A stretch of DNA of 64,000 bases from Sipunculus nudus (Eukaryota > Annelida > Sipuncula > Golfingiida > Sipunculidae), in assembly GCA_026874595.1 (NCBI GenBank), contig CM049321.1:21174979-21238978 (forward strand). The letters are read 5' to 3'. Below the pieces are notes generated by a model, which made no database searches, had not been told where the DNA came from, and was given only the letters and a program-made list of their open reading frames with translations. Of this stretch, positions 45,008 to 56,708 are shown one piece after another (the stretch's first letter is position 1; the number at the start of each line of letters is the position of its first letter). Position numbers and translations under genes: made by a program.

Positions 45008-47928
45008 CTGAAATAAAAAAAATAATGATAATTTGTACATGTATATAGGCTTTTACGTAAATATTATTATTTTTAATTAATATCTGCTATTTATTGTTTT
45101 GTATAATGTATATATATACATATATATAATTATAATATTTATATATATAGAGAGGAAAGTGTAATAAATAAATGCTATGCTTGATCATTTTATAGCGAAA
45201 TAGATCATGAATACAGAAAAATCGGCAGGGAACCGACCTTTTTCTGTATACTTATGTGTGTGTGTGTGTGTGTGTGTGTTCAACCGCACACAAACATATG
45301 TTATTGGCCAGGAACTTGTGTGGAATATTGCATGGCGGTTCCTTTTAAAGTTTGATATGTGTTTTTATGTCAATATACGTTCAAAGCTACATAAGGCAGT
45401 AATAAATGACAGTTGACACAATATAATTGATTAAATGTTAACATTAATAAGTCTGATATTGTAAATTATTCTTCCACACGTACAACAAACATTTAACAAT
45501 CAGTTTGCATCACATCACCAAAGATCAGTATAATTGAATGGAAACACACTATTTATGTAATGCAACATACAGTTTAGTTTATCTGAACATCAGTTGTGAA
45601 TAGTTTTCTTTTAATTACTATATGATAATTGTTTGAAGAAATGGAAGAATGTTTGATTTAGAAAATAAAATCTGTTTCTAGGCTATAAATAAAATGAATT
45701 CTCTGTTGAGATGTCTTTCTATATCAATTATTATAATGTAAAGCAAATCTTCAAACTCACCACCAAAAAAGTCGTCATCTAAAATGTTTTCAACTGGATC
45801 CAGATTCTTCTTTAGGACATTCATTGGCTCAGTCTTGTCCTGGGCACGATATATCCCATAATAGGCAGAAATTACCTAAATATATACATAATACAAGCTT
45901 AAACATAAAATGTCTAATTACGTACAAAAATGTGCAGTAGTAATGAATAAGATATATATAAAAGCATAGGTATTCGAGAATTTTGTGTGATATCACATGC
46001 ATTCGGTTAATTAAATGTGGCATATGTACTTCCTAACCAAGAATAGAATATACATATAATTTCCTAACGGAATAAGTTATCACATATTATTTCACAATGA
46101 GATATGACATTATAGGAAATCCCTAAAAGGTATTTAAAATCGCATATATTCTCTGTGTGAAATATTACATTATATGTACCTAAACAATAGGATATAGCAT
46201 TACAGGTATATTTAGAAAGGGATGTGACATTATATGGACTTACCGAATGAAAAATGCTACCTAACGTACTCTCTGAAAGGGTCATGGACCTGTCATGTAC
46301 TGTTGAACACGATTGATTTTTTTTTGTACACTCTGAAGTGGATATAACGTCCTACGCAATCCCAGAATGGGTTATGTCACCATACGTATTTAATGTACAT
46401 ATGGTGTCATAACATAGCGCAAAATGAAATCGAAAAACATCATGGCGTGTGACTTACTCAACTGACTTCATATTTATTCGTAAATTCTCTGTCATTGCAT
46501 GGATGCAACGCTGTACTGATTCACTTACCTTGTTGAAGTGTTCCCCGATCATCCTGTGTCGAGCCTTGGTATAGGGGTCACTCGGTGTCAGCTTCTTCTG
46601 GGGGTAGACCTCATCCAGGTAGTCATCACAAATGGCGGAGTCGTAGATGACCAGGTCGTTCTTCTCTAATGTAGGCACAAGACCAAGAGGATTTCTAGCA
46701 ATGAACCAATCTGGTTTCTGCTTCAGATGAACATTGATGGTTTCATGGCTGCAAAAGATATGGGTTATTTAAGAGAATGGCTTTCATCTGTAAGTTCAGA
46801 GATTTAACGTTTTCGCATAACAGTCTTTTGCATGAACATCCAAAGTCGTATCTCTAATATTTCGTATCTCTTATACAAATTTCCATTTAACAGACTAGAT
46901 GATAAATGAAATAAATATACAAAAACTGCACAATCAATATAGAAAACAATGTGTCCTCTAAGGTAATGGTATCTTTTATTCAATTATAAAAGTGTTCTCC
47001 ACAAACGCCTCTTCCAAGTACAGCCAGAGTTATACTCTAAAGATCTGCCTATTTCAGAAAACAATGTCGTAAGACAATTTCTGCTCTTTGTTGACTCACA
47101 AATAGGTGACAAGTCAAACAAGGAAATATTTGAAGTAGTGGCAATTTTTCTTGAAAAATCAAACAGATATTGAACTTTTAAAATGTCATTTTTGACAAAC
47201 TCATCCCACATCCACCAACACTCTCTCTCCTCTGAACTAACACCTTGAAATCTAATAAGCACTCGCATTCTATTTAACATGGTCTTTATGTTTTCCACAC
47301 CTGTCTATATATTTCAAAGTCATTAACAAGAAAAAATTGAACCCCTTTTTATCGAAAAATTATCATCTTGGAAATCAAGAGCAAGCTTCATAAGCTTTAA
47401 GTAGCTTGCGTTCAACCCATTGATACATGTTTATCTATATATACAAAAAAAGGAGACCACTTCAGGGATAGAAATAATGGAAAAAAGTTACATTCCCCGA
47501 GGGCATGCTGTGTACTGATGTAACATTCCTCAAAAGTTACATTCCTTCATACAAAAGTGGTAATTGGTCAAATGAATAACACAGCTTTGTCTTTAGCTGA
47601 AGAGCCTCTCTTTATCTTTACAATACAATTCTTTATGGTTCTGCCTAACAACATCTATTCTAATTTTTCCTGGGAGAGATAAGAATTCAGTTTTGAAATT
47701 CAGACCTGGGAAAAATAAGAATTCTCATTCTTTCCGGGAAGAATGGGAATTATTGATGCCAACTTAACTCTTAATTTTAATCAAACTTATCTCTTTTTTC
47801 AGAAAGAAACTTTGATCATCCTTCTTTCACATTAATTCTGAACTGTTCAAGTGTTTAAAAAGAAATAAATAGTACACTCACACAAATAGAAATATGTGAA
47901 TAAAATAAGAAGCTGACTTAAAGTTATA

Positions 47929-47963
<35 letters not shown>

Positions 47964-48624
47964 CAAGTTCCTTCATTTTTTGTTATAATATTATAAAATA
48001 GCTATGTCAGGTTTCTGTGATTGTGATGAGGTTCCAGGAGAATAAAAAAAATTATGTTTAAAGGGCTTAGGAATAATTACACTTGTTGACACAAAGAATT
48101 ATGATGCTGTTTGTGTGTTTTTTTATCTGACCCCTTTGATCAATAAACATTAATCAGTATTGATTGTGATGCAGATAACATTAAAGTTTGGTTATAATAC
48201 CGTAGTAAAATATGACAACTTAACCCACCTTAACTATTAAAAGGATATCATATATCATGGACCTTTATTGGTTAAACTTAAGATTCTGGCATAAGCGGAT
48301 ATAATTTGTGCCCAATCTGACTGACATAGTGCTCAAAATCACTGAAAATAGAGGTCGCCATGACCTAATTTGAGAATTCCAAGAACTCTCAGTCAACTGA
48401 GCTAAAAAGCGGATGTCACAAATAGCATATCTATATTATTGGTTAATTGATAGTATACATGATCTATTGATATTTCTCTCTATTTTATGCAAATGAAGTA
48501 ACAATAACAATTACTGACGGGATTTCTTTATGTGCCAGCACCATCCGGGTCCTCTGGGCGTAATGACAAAAACGCATGCTGTAGATCCTCCAAACATCCT
48601 TCTTAAGAGGAGGGAATTCTGTGC
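44769..48624 (-). CDS. Glutathione S-transferase omega, partial at 5' end
   Basis: Four exons (48624-48519, 46748-46529, 45875-45761, 45007-44769) join in frame and give about 226 residues to TGA at 44769. The thioredoxin-fold half has the catalytic Cys in 'MRFCHYAQRTRMVL', where the usual RFCPFA has His-Tyr for Pro-Phe. It also has 'NPLGLVPTLE' with the cis-Pro and 'YDSAICDDYLDEVYP' for glutathione binding. The all-helical half includes 'MIDFNIWPWIERF'. Omega GSTs use glutathione for thioltransferase and dehydroascorbate reduction in the cytosol. The first ~10-15 residues with the start codon are missing; their exon would lie right of 48624 and was not identified. The gene appears intact. 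Intron 3 contains a minisatellite. Confidence 0.88.
45250..45282. repeat. (TG)n microsatellite in GST intron
   Basis: About 28 bases of TG dinucleotides lie between the last two GST exons. Confidence 0.9.
45761..45875 (-). CDS. GST omega exon, helical domain start
   Basis: Acceptor tatatatttag|GTAATT and donor TTTGGTG|GTGAGTTT. The 115-nt exon encodes 'VISAYYGIYRAQDKTEP' to 'ENILDDDFFG'. Confidence 0.88.
46015..46440. repeat. Degenerate ~37-40 bp minisatellite in GST intron
   Basis: About ten diverged units share 'gatatgacattatatgtac..cctaaa.agg'. The array lies in the intron between exons 46748-46529 and 45875-45761 and ends about 90 bases from the donor. Confidence 0.65.
46529..46748 (-). 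CDS. GST omega exon, glutathione-binding region
   Basis: Acceptor atcttttgcag|CCATGAAACC and donor AACAAG|GTAAGTGA. It encodes 'HETINVHLKQKPDWF' to 'IGEHFNK', including the 'LVPTLE' and 'DSAI' glutathione-site motifs. Confidence 0.9.
46760..48510. other. GST intron
   Basis: The intron holds a (TA)n run at 47930-47962, a dispersed-repeat fragment near 48340-48420 (cgccatgacctaatttgag), and a 104-codon minus-strand open frame (47298-46984) with Cys/Trp residues but no recognised domain. Confidence 0.5.
48519..48624 (-). CDS. GST omega exon with catalytic Cys
   Basis: Acceptor tatgtaattcag|GCACAG; donor ATCCC|GTCAGT, which is weak but in phase with the next exon (CC+C restores Pro). It encodes 'TEFPPLKKDVWRIYSMRF' followed by the active-site Cys. 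The same boundaries recur in the pseudogene exon at 61468-61360. Confidence 0.85.
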
Positions 48625-51600
48625 CTGAATTACATAAAATATGATAAATAAATTAACAAATACTGTCTACTTGTCCTGTTTTACATAAAAACGGGCATAG
48701 AAAATGGAGAAAGGTGGAATAAATACGGTAAGAATAAGCGAGGCAAAGGTGGGGTTAAATACGAAACCACTGGTGATGAGAACAAATTATGAATTGAGAA
48801 TATCAATATTTCGCTGCAAAGGTTTACTTGTTATGCTTTATCATGCAGGGACAAATATTGATTCTTTGGATTTTGCTAGATATGTTTTTCAATGAACACA
48901 GGACATATTTCTAATAAATATTTAAAATTTGCCAGGTACATTTTAAGGTCTTATTAGTGAGGAAAATGTTTCACTTTCAGTGACCATTCAAAATCAGAGA
49001 AGGTCAAGTATGAATGCTGAAAGTTGCTTATAGCTTTAAAATACTGAAAAATACTATGATATTTGTAAGCATTTAGTTTAATCATTTAGGTAGCTTTGGG
49101 AAGTAAAAATACAGACCAAACATTCATTATGAAGTTGTCTAGACATCGCTAGATAAAATCTCTGGATACTTAACGTTAACGTAAATTTAGGGGCGGCCAC
49201 ATTGCCAAAGCCATAGCCTTCAACGGACGTTCCGTGTTATCATTTCGAAGAAAACTACGGGATTAGGACTTTATATGAGCGGAAATGTGATTATTTAGCT
49301 CCAAGTGTTGGATTGTTGTACGTATATACACAGACCCACTCATTACTTGTAACATCTGGGTTTTATTTCACCCTTGGTAGTACAGTTTCTCATGTAGCCC
49401 GAAAGACCATCATGTATCCTGGTACCCGAGCGACATTAACATAAATTTGATACAGATGTCACCCGGGTACGAGGATTGACCATCATGATTTTGTCTGACT
49501 TTTGACCCCTCTCGCCAGCTCATAAACACTTAAGGGCTTCACTACAACAAGTATAATAATGTTTCATTGTTGCAGTACACTTAAGATCAGATTTCACTTA
49601 TTACAGGGGCGGGTCCATGATCTATGAAATTGAAGGTTCGGAACCCCTCCCCCTGGATCCGCTCCTGTAACTAGGTGTATTTGGACAAGGGTTGGCAAGT
49701 TTGGCACTCTCAGTACCTGTTGCCTTTGTATGTCCCAATGGCAAAATAGCTTGATTTAAACTGCTTTAAAATGCATATAACAGTACAACCGTTTATTATG
49801 AAAATAATTTGAAGTATTGAAGCTTTTCAATTCTAATGCCTTATTGTTAAATCTTCCATTTAAGAGTAGTAACATTTATCATGTAGACAGAGGCAGATTG
49901 ACCTAAGTATGAGGGTAATAAGCCCTAATATGCCTGACTTTCATTCTCTTGGGGACTACTGTTGAATACTAATTCAGGATGTTACACAAGTCATCATGTT
50001 CCTATGTGGTAGTAGGATGGAGCCTTTATGAGTACAATTCTTTTTAAAATTTTAATCAATCATATACATGGTAAAACATAAGCAGAGTAAGTTCAAGAGA
50101 TTAAAATATTATAGTTCTTACACAGAATATTCAATACAGAAATATAGTACATAGTATACTAAAACGTTTCGAGTGGTGAAAAAAAATCCATAAAAGATTT
50201 CATGATCACGTAGGTTCGATAAATGTTTTATGATAAGTGCTTGTGACAGCACTCCTGTGCACTTCTGTGTCTTTGCTTATTTGTGGTCTGGAACAGCTAG
50301 CGTGCGAGTAAAAATCAGTTACGTAAATCCTATTTGGATGCAAGTGCTTATAGATATGCCACCCATGTAATGTTTTCAAAACAATTTATACACTTTGCGC
50401 TGCACTGCATAATGGGAGACTGGAGGCCCTCCCCCGATAATTCTGGTAAATTTAGAAGGCAGTGAATTTCATCTCCCGGATTTTAATGCAGTATCAAACT
50501 GAAAAACTTTATCAGTAGCCAGTTTTAGGCCAATATAAACAAGGGACCCATGGGTCACGGAGCTCAGCTGAACTTTGTAAAATTTTAGCAATCGCAGAAT
50601 GTACTTATTCCTTCTTTCTTTTAAATATAAGCATTTGAAAAGCTAAGAGGAAAGTGCCTTGCTATTTGGTAAAAACAAATACAGAGGAGCACCGTTCATC
50701 CTAACATCTCGGGGACAAGGGATTGTTCGGCTAAACGAACTTTCGGATTAACGGTCATGTGTAAATTGATATCGTGGCATCGATGTCAACAGCCCGATAT
50801 TACTGCTATCATAATGAATAGTGGCACGGTGCAATGGAATTCGTCTAGCTCCCAGAGTTATCAAAAAGCAACCAGAACAGAATAATAAGTGATAAATACT
50901 TGTTTACTTAAATAGAATGAGCAAATCAAACTTTCATATAAATGATTATTAATATTATATTTTCAACTACTTTAATAAGATTATTTGACATTGAAGTACA
51001 TGAACTAGTTATTCCCCCGCCGAACGTGTGGATATCCCCTATGAGAGTTTAACCGCCTCTGTACCGCCCCCTATGTGCGAACTGTTAAGCCAACTTGTCA
51101 TCAGACGCCGTGTCTATCGTCTTTCGTCTCTTGGAAACATGCGTGTCATCCATCAGGCCCTTGAAGTCCATTAGCTAGTGAAGATTGTACTTGGTGTCAC
51201 TTATGGTTTATCTGCCAACATTGAACTCTCTTACCAACTGTGATTCGGTCAAGTGTCTCCAAGATACTTGAGAAATAAAACGCTTGTCTTCAACTGACAG
51301 GACTTGTCGCATAAAACTTGAGTGCAGCGAACAGTGTTTTCGTATTAAAAATTAGCAGAATTGTGAATTAACCTGCGTGTCATGATAAAGCTTCTATAGA
51401 AAACAGATCTGCTTGCAACGTTAAACTGCTCAGTTGAGTACAAGTTCGTGCGTATCGCCTGTCAGAGTCCTACTTAATCAGCACATAATCTACCCGCTTT
51501 CATCGCCGGATGGTTTACCGGTGTGAATGACCCGACAAGGTACGACAAAATGTAAATTAGGTGACCTGACCGGTGGTCGTTTTGACACCTACAGCTGCAT

Positions 51601-54600
51601 TAATAAGTACAAATCCCAGCGAAAGTGGAACTGAGTGTGCACGAACTGGTGATGCATTCTTTAATTAGTCGGGGCCGGGAGTGAATACACGTGCGACGGT
51701 CTGCTCTTCCGATGCAATATATATTTTATTCATATGACCAAAACATTATTTGTAAACATTTCGGATAAACGTCATAATTTCGGTTCTCAAGTTTCAATTA
51801 CGGATAAACGGTGTTCGGATGAAAATGATGGGAATTACGTCACCTCTGTACCTCTGTATATATTTTCTTTATTTAATAAATTTTATGCAGTTGCAATAAA
51901 ACTCTTGTCCCTAGTGATCCGATGGAAGGACTCGATTGCGGGAGGCGGGGGTTGGGGGTTGATATTGGGAGTTACAACACCTTTTATAACATACAGTAAA
52001 TAAAATTTAATTCAACAGTGCTCAATTCCTCTGAGACAGGAGAATAATGAATGTTTGAATTAGACCCTCATTTTTTCATTACATCATTTTTTTCAAGTTA
52101 ATAAATTTTACTATAATTTACAGTATAGCATATATATCTGAATATTTTATTTGATTCACAATTTAAAATTCAATCAGAATCTAATACGATTTTTTTATAT
52201 AAAATATATATTTGAATTTGCAAAACAATGCATACCTGAAAACAACACTTGATTCACAGTTCAAAATTGCACGTTTCTTTATTCATTAATTGGCTCATAA
52301 GTTATCAAATTATGCCTACCGAGGGATTTAATTATATTTAAATTAAATAATTTAAATGAGAATAATTCTCTTTAAAAATGTTACGTTACCACAATATGGC
52401 CTCTTCTGGATTACTCAAGATGTTTTGTACATTTTTGTACGACAGCTTTACAATGAACGAAATGCAGTTCCAACAATAACAATTATTGCAATACACTTGA
52501 TGGAGGGGGAAGGGGAGGGGACATGAGAATAATTGTACATCTGTGACAGCAGGGGTTCTGGCCCAGTGTTGCATCACTAAAAAGGTTACCCAGGCAGGGC
52601 TGTAGTGACCAGAAATTGGTGGCCTGGAGATACAAAAGGATACAATAGAGCCTCTGAAAAAAACTTCAATAACATGCATAATTTTGAGTTTTTTTTAATT
52701 TCAGAATTTAACAGATTAATTAAATATGTGTATCTGCTGTGAAAATTAAATCAACTGTATCTACCATAACAAGACGTGCCATGATCAACGTTGGGAACAA
52801 TTTAAGGTACTGATTTTATGTTAATGCTAATAACTAAAAAAAATACAAAATTCGGATCAAATTTTGGGTAAACAATTAAATCTCGATTAAAAAAATTTAT
52901 ATATACCTGAAAAAAGTCTCCAGCTCCAACACATATCATGTAAAGTGAGTAAATATCTTTCCAGATTTTGTAACATTACAATTGCATTATAATTTGGACC
53001 CATAACTTTTAAAAATTACGTATTATCGACTTATCTTCTGCCGTGTTCATAGAAACTATATCGGGAAATATTTATGGTAAATATAAAGAAAAGCAGACCA
53101 GTGGTTATCCCACTTCAGTCCTGAAGTGTGATAATAGGTTGCCCATGAAAATTTGAGATTTTCCCTTAATATTTAAAAGAAACCCAGTCGCAGTGACCCA
53201 GTTTTAGGTTTGGTAGGAGATCTTGGAGACATCTAAAAGTATGCAAATTTTGGATTCGTAGGTCTAACGGTTTCAAAACGAGCCAGTCTAAGGGACGGTC
53301 AGACGGTCGGACGGACGACGGACAATGGACCACGACTATGGACTTAGATGACTTATAGTCAGATGAGCTATAAATGTAATACAGGTTATTCAGGATTGAA
53401 ATAAAGGAATATATATATATTCCTATAAGGAATATATATATATATATAAAGTTTATATATATTACATGCATGTAAATACCTACAATGTACAGTGGCGGAA
53501 TTGGTCGGGGGATATCTCTGGGTCCGCGCCTGCTCATGCGACCCCGCGTTAGGGTCCCTTTCATTGATATGGTCACCTTACTACATTTAACTACAATCAT
53601 CGCTCGCTGAGCTGATAGCGAACTCACGGGGTCACACATGTGCCCACGGCAGTTTTAATGTACCCTGTTGCTAAAATGATAGCCAAGCTTCCAATAAATT
53701 TATTCTGTTTGTATATATAAGTATATAGGCGTATATATATAAATGCACAGAATCTCAACTGACTCTATGAGCAACTGTAATCCTACAACCTACGTGAATA
53801 GTGAAAAATCATTATGTAAACCAATGCATTCGACCCTCACCAGGTTTGATTCATTGGAGCCAACCTGCCATACGATTATGTTAACCTCATTGATGTGCTG
53901 TCATATTATTACCATATTTACCATTTATCATGTTTATCATGTTATTACCATATTTACTTACCTGAAGCGTATGATTTCTGCGTCATCTTGTTGTTCTTAA
54001 ATATACGCCTCTATGTTTATTATGCCGTGAATGCCATAGGTAACCGAGTATTTTAATGTTGAGCTGACTCTACCTCCAGTGAATGCCATTTGCTTTGTAT
54101 ATAGATTGATTTCCGTGTCCCATTGCCCACACGGGTATGGGATGAGGCCGAGGTCATCAAGCCAGCGTGCCACCTGTCCAAATACTACATTAATAGCAAC
54201 TACCCGTGCTACGGACGGTTTTGGGCGGACACGACAATCCGGACGGTGATATGGGAAGTTCATGGGAAATCCAAAGACACGGAAAATCACATAAATCGCG
54301 TTACGCTATTTACATACAGATTCCTTATATGTATAGTGTTGTGGATAAAAATCTTTCGGAATGTGTTTCAAAACAGCGTACAGTCGCACACGGTCGCCCC
54401 AAGCCAGTGCCTAGCAGGTGTCGGGGTCTTTGACAATTAGTCACCTAAACATGTACCACATACATAAAAAACCGTCCATGGAATAGGCCTTAGAAGAATA
54501 TGCAAAAATACTATTTTTATTTGTGAAAATATATTCTATGATGGTCATGACTTATACACAATTAGCATATATACCGAATGAAAAAATATAATGTACATAA

Positions 54601-54660
54601 ACATTATTGAAATGAGATGGCACATGCATGTAAAGAAACATATATATCATTACAAACGTA
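48625..54660. other. Intergenic or 5' region of the GST gene
   Basis: The missing first GST exon may be here but was not found. The segment contains a 21-bp imperfect foldback at 49416-49476, a dispersed-repeat copy at about 53166-53370 (with gacggtcagacggtcggacgg), and palindromic TA repeats at 53410-53460. The block 54100-54310 stays open on both strands with coding-like composition but no recognised product. Confidence 0.45.
49416..49476. other. Imperfect foldback (21-bp arms)
   Basis: ATCCTGGTACCCGAGCGACA (from 49416) pairs with the reverse complement of the arm at 49456-49476 at 18 of 21 positions, around a 19-base loop. It could be a cruciform, a small foldback element or a structured RNA. 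Confidence 0.55.
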
Positions 54661-55180
54661 TTAAATTTACATTTTACAGAAATTTTACATTTGTTACCTC
54701 CGTAATGAGAAAAAAATCTCGATTTTCAAAACATTTAAAGTTAATTTTATGTGTTAACAACTTTGGTGGTGCCATTCCACACGTGTACACATCACACTTT
54801 ACCAACCACGACGTGAATCTGGTCAACCTTTTCTTTACTGATTAAAATATGAATATGGTAAAAAATGTCAAGTTATCGATCTGTGTGAGAAAGAAACGAT
54901 TTTGAGCAATTTAAGTATATAACAAAGTCTTAATAAATAAAAGTAACACAATTTAAACTAATGTAAATATGCATATATATATATTATATAATACAAAAGT
55001 ATTTAATTTACATTTTTAGAGGAAGTTTGCATGTGATACTGCAGTAATGAGAAAAATTCTCGATTTTCAAAACATTTGTAGTCAGTTTTATGTGTTTTCA
55101 ACTTTTGTGGTGCCATTCCACACGTGTACAACTCACTCTGTACCAACCACGACGTGAATCTGGTTAACATTTTCTTTACA
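54661..55180. repeat. Tandem duplication, period 341 bp
   Basis: Blocks at about 54661-54838 and 55003-55179 share 'gtaatgagaaaa', 'tctcgattttcaaaacattt' and 'ggtgccattccacacgtgtac', then 'accaaccacgacgtgaatctgg'. The right-hand copy includes the 3' end of a candidate minus-strand exon. The flanking 'acaaagtcttaataaat' (54921, 55398) is duplicated too. Confidence 0.75.
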
Positions 55181-55387
55181 TCTGTTACATAGTGGGCCTT
55201 CAGGTGTTGGTGAATATTTATTAAGGACCTCTATCGCATGCAAGGCCTTGGACTTCGTGTGACCGTGTGCGACTGTATTACCATCGCAAATTCCTGCGAC
55301 CTGGTAGGTGTGCACTAGGGCATATATGGTAATGTGAGGGGTTCGCTTGAAGGAGCAATCTTCTTGCAACCCCGGTCGCAGGAAGGC
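55144..55387 (-). CDS. Candidate coding exon, unknown protein
   Basis: Acceptor tatatactgcag|GCCTTCC and donor GTGGTTG|GTACAGAG bound 244 nt with no stop (81 codons plus one base). The product contains 'HITIYALVHTYQVAGICDG', 'AHGHTKSKALHAIEVLNKY' and a 'CNRC' pair. The last codons and donor are duplicated 341 bases away (DQIHVVVGK, with its own GT donor). The G-H-T-K-S-K-A-L..A pattern faintly recalls the end of a dsRNA-binding domain, but I do not assign it. No partner exons were found. Confidence 0.35.
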
Positions 55388-55770
55388 CTGCAGTATATAA
55401 ACAAAGTCTTAATAAATTAATGTAACACAAGTAAACTAATTTTAATATGTCCTCTCTCTCTCGCTCTCTCCTGTGGTTTTCTTATTATTTGCAGTGGTTT
55501 TAAATTCGCAATATTAGCTGTCGCATAGCGATGATTTCAGAATAGGCGGCCATAGTTATGATTGGTATACTATAATTTACCATCATATTCACCATAAAAC
55601 GGGGTACCTATTTGTACCAGCAGCCCACCGTTATTCCGGTAACTCCTTCACGTCGGCTCAGCAAGGCCCAACACAGTTAAACATTCCGAAACCGCACAAA
55701 GGCATTGGACCGGATGAAATATGTCAGTTGATAAAATCAATGATATTATTTTCAAGAAAAATGTTCGTGC

Positions 55771-55917
55771 ATATATATATATATATATATATAAAGATTG
55801 ACCGCGAAAAAGGGAACAACGTAAAAACCTGAAAAATAAAATTGGAAACCTGCGAAAATGCAGTCCTGCTAACATAAAGGCAACCACGGTATCTATCTAT
55901 ATATCTATCTATCTATC

Positions 55918-55967
<50 letters not shown>

Positions 55968-56158
55968 ATTCCGTATAGGTCACGTAGGCAGGCTAGGTGT
56001 TATACTCGCTGAAGCATGGACAACCGAAAGGCTCGTTTACAAATATAAATTGGCGAAAGGCAGATTTCGGGACATAATGTTTGATGGCAGATGGCGGATA
56101 GCATGTTTGGCTCATAAACAAGATAAAGATAAAAAAAAAAAAGAAATCGGGAATTAGT

Positions 56159-56201
<43 letters not shown>

Positions 56202-56316
56202 AGTTCATTAGGTAAGGCATTCTGATTAAAAATGGTATAGTTCATCACAGTGCACATTTACTTTTGTCTCATACCATGAATCACTTATTGCCACTTACTG
56301 CTGTAAAACAACAGAT

Positions 56317-56368
<52 letters not shown>

Positions 56369-56648
56369 GTATGTATATATATATATATTATTTTTATTAT
56401 TAATGCTCCCCTACATGGTCGAGCACTTTCACTATAATGCATTGAATTTCTATGTGTATTACTTTGATTATATAATATATATATACATTATAGTATATAT
56501 AATTATATTTATATGTATACAATATTATTTTTTTTATTTTATATAGTGTTAGCCTTAAATAATTATAATTCATATTGAATCACATATCCATGGACAATTA
56601 CTTTATGCCGCATTAATATATATACATATATATATGTGTGTGTGTGAT

Positions 56649-56705
<57 letters not shown>
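55771..56705. repeat. Cluster of microsatellites
   Basis: (AT)n at 55771-55792, (TATC)n plus (AT)n at 55890-55964, (TA)n at 56163-56199, (CT)n plus (AT)n at 56322-56377, and (TA)n plus (GA)n at 56650-56705. Short unique stretches between them hold no gene. Confidence 0.9.

Positions 56706-56708
<3 letters not shown>

Noticed and set aside
46984-47298. 104-codon minus-strand open frame in a GST intron
   Set aside because: It is uninterrupted but has no recognisable motif or splice signals; I cannot support it as a gene or name a transposon class.
54123-54440. 105-codon plus-strand ORF and overlapping 97-codon minus ORF
   Set aside because: Both strands are open with no recognised domain and no convincing splice pair, so neither can be preferred.
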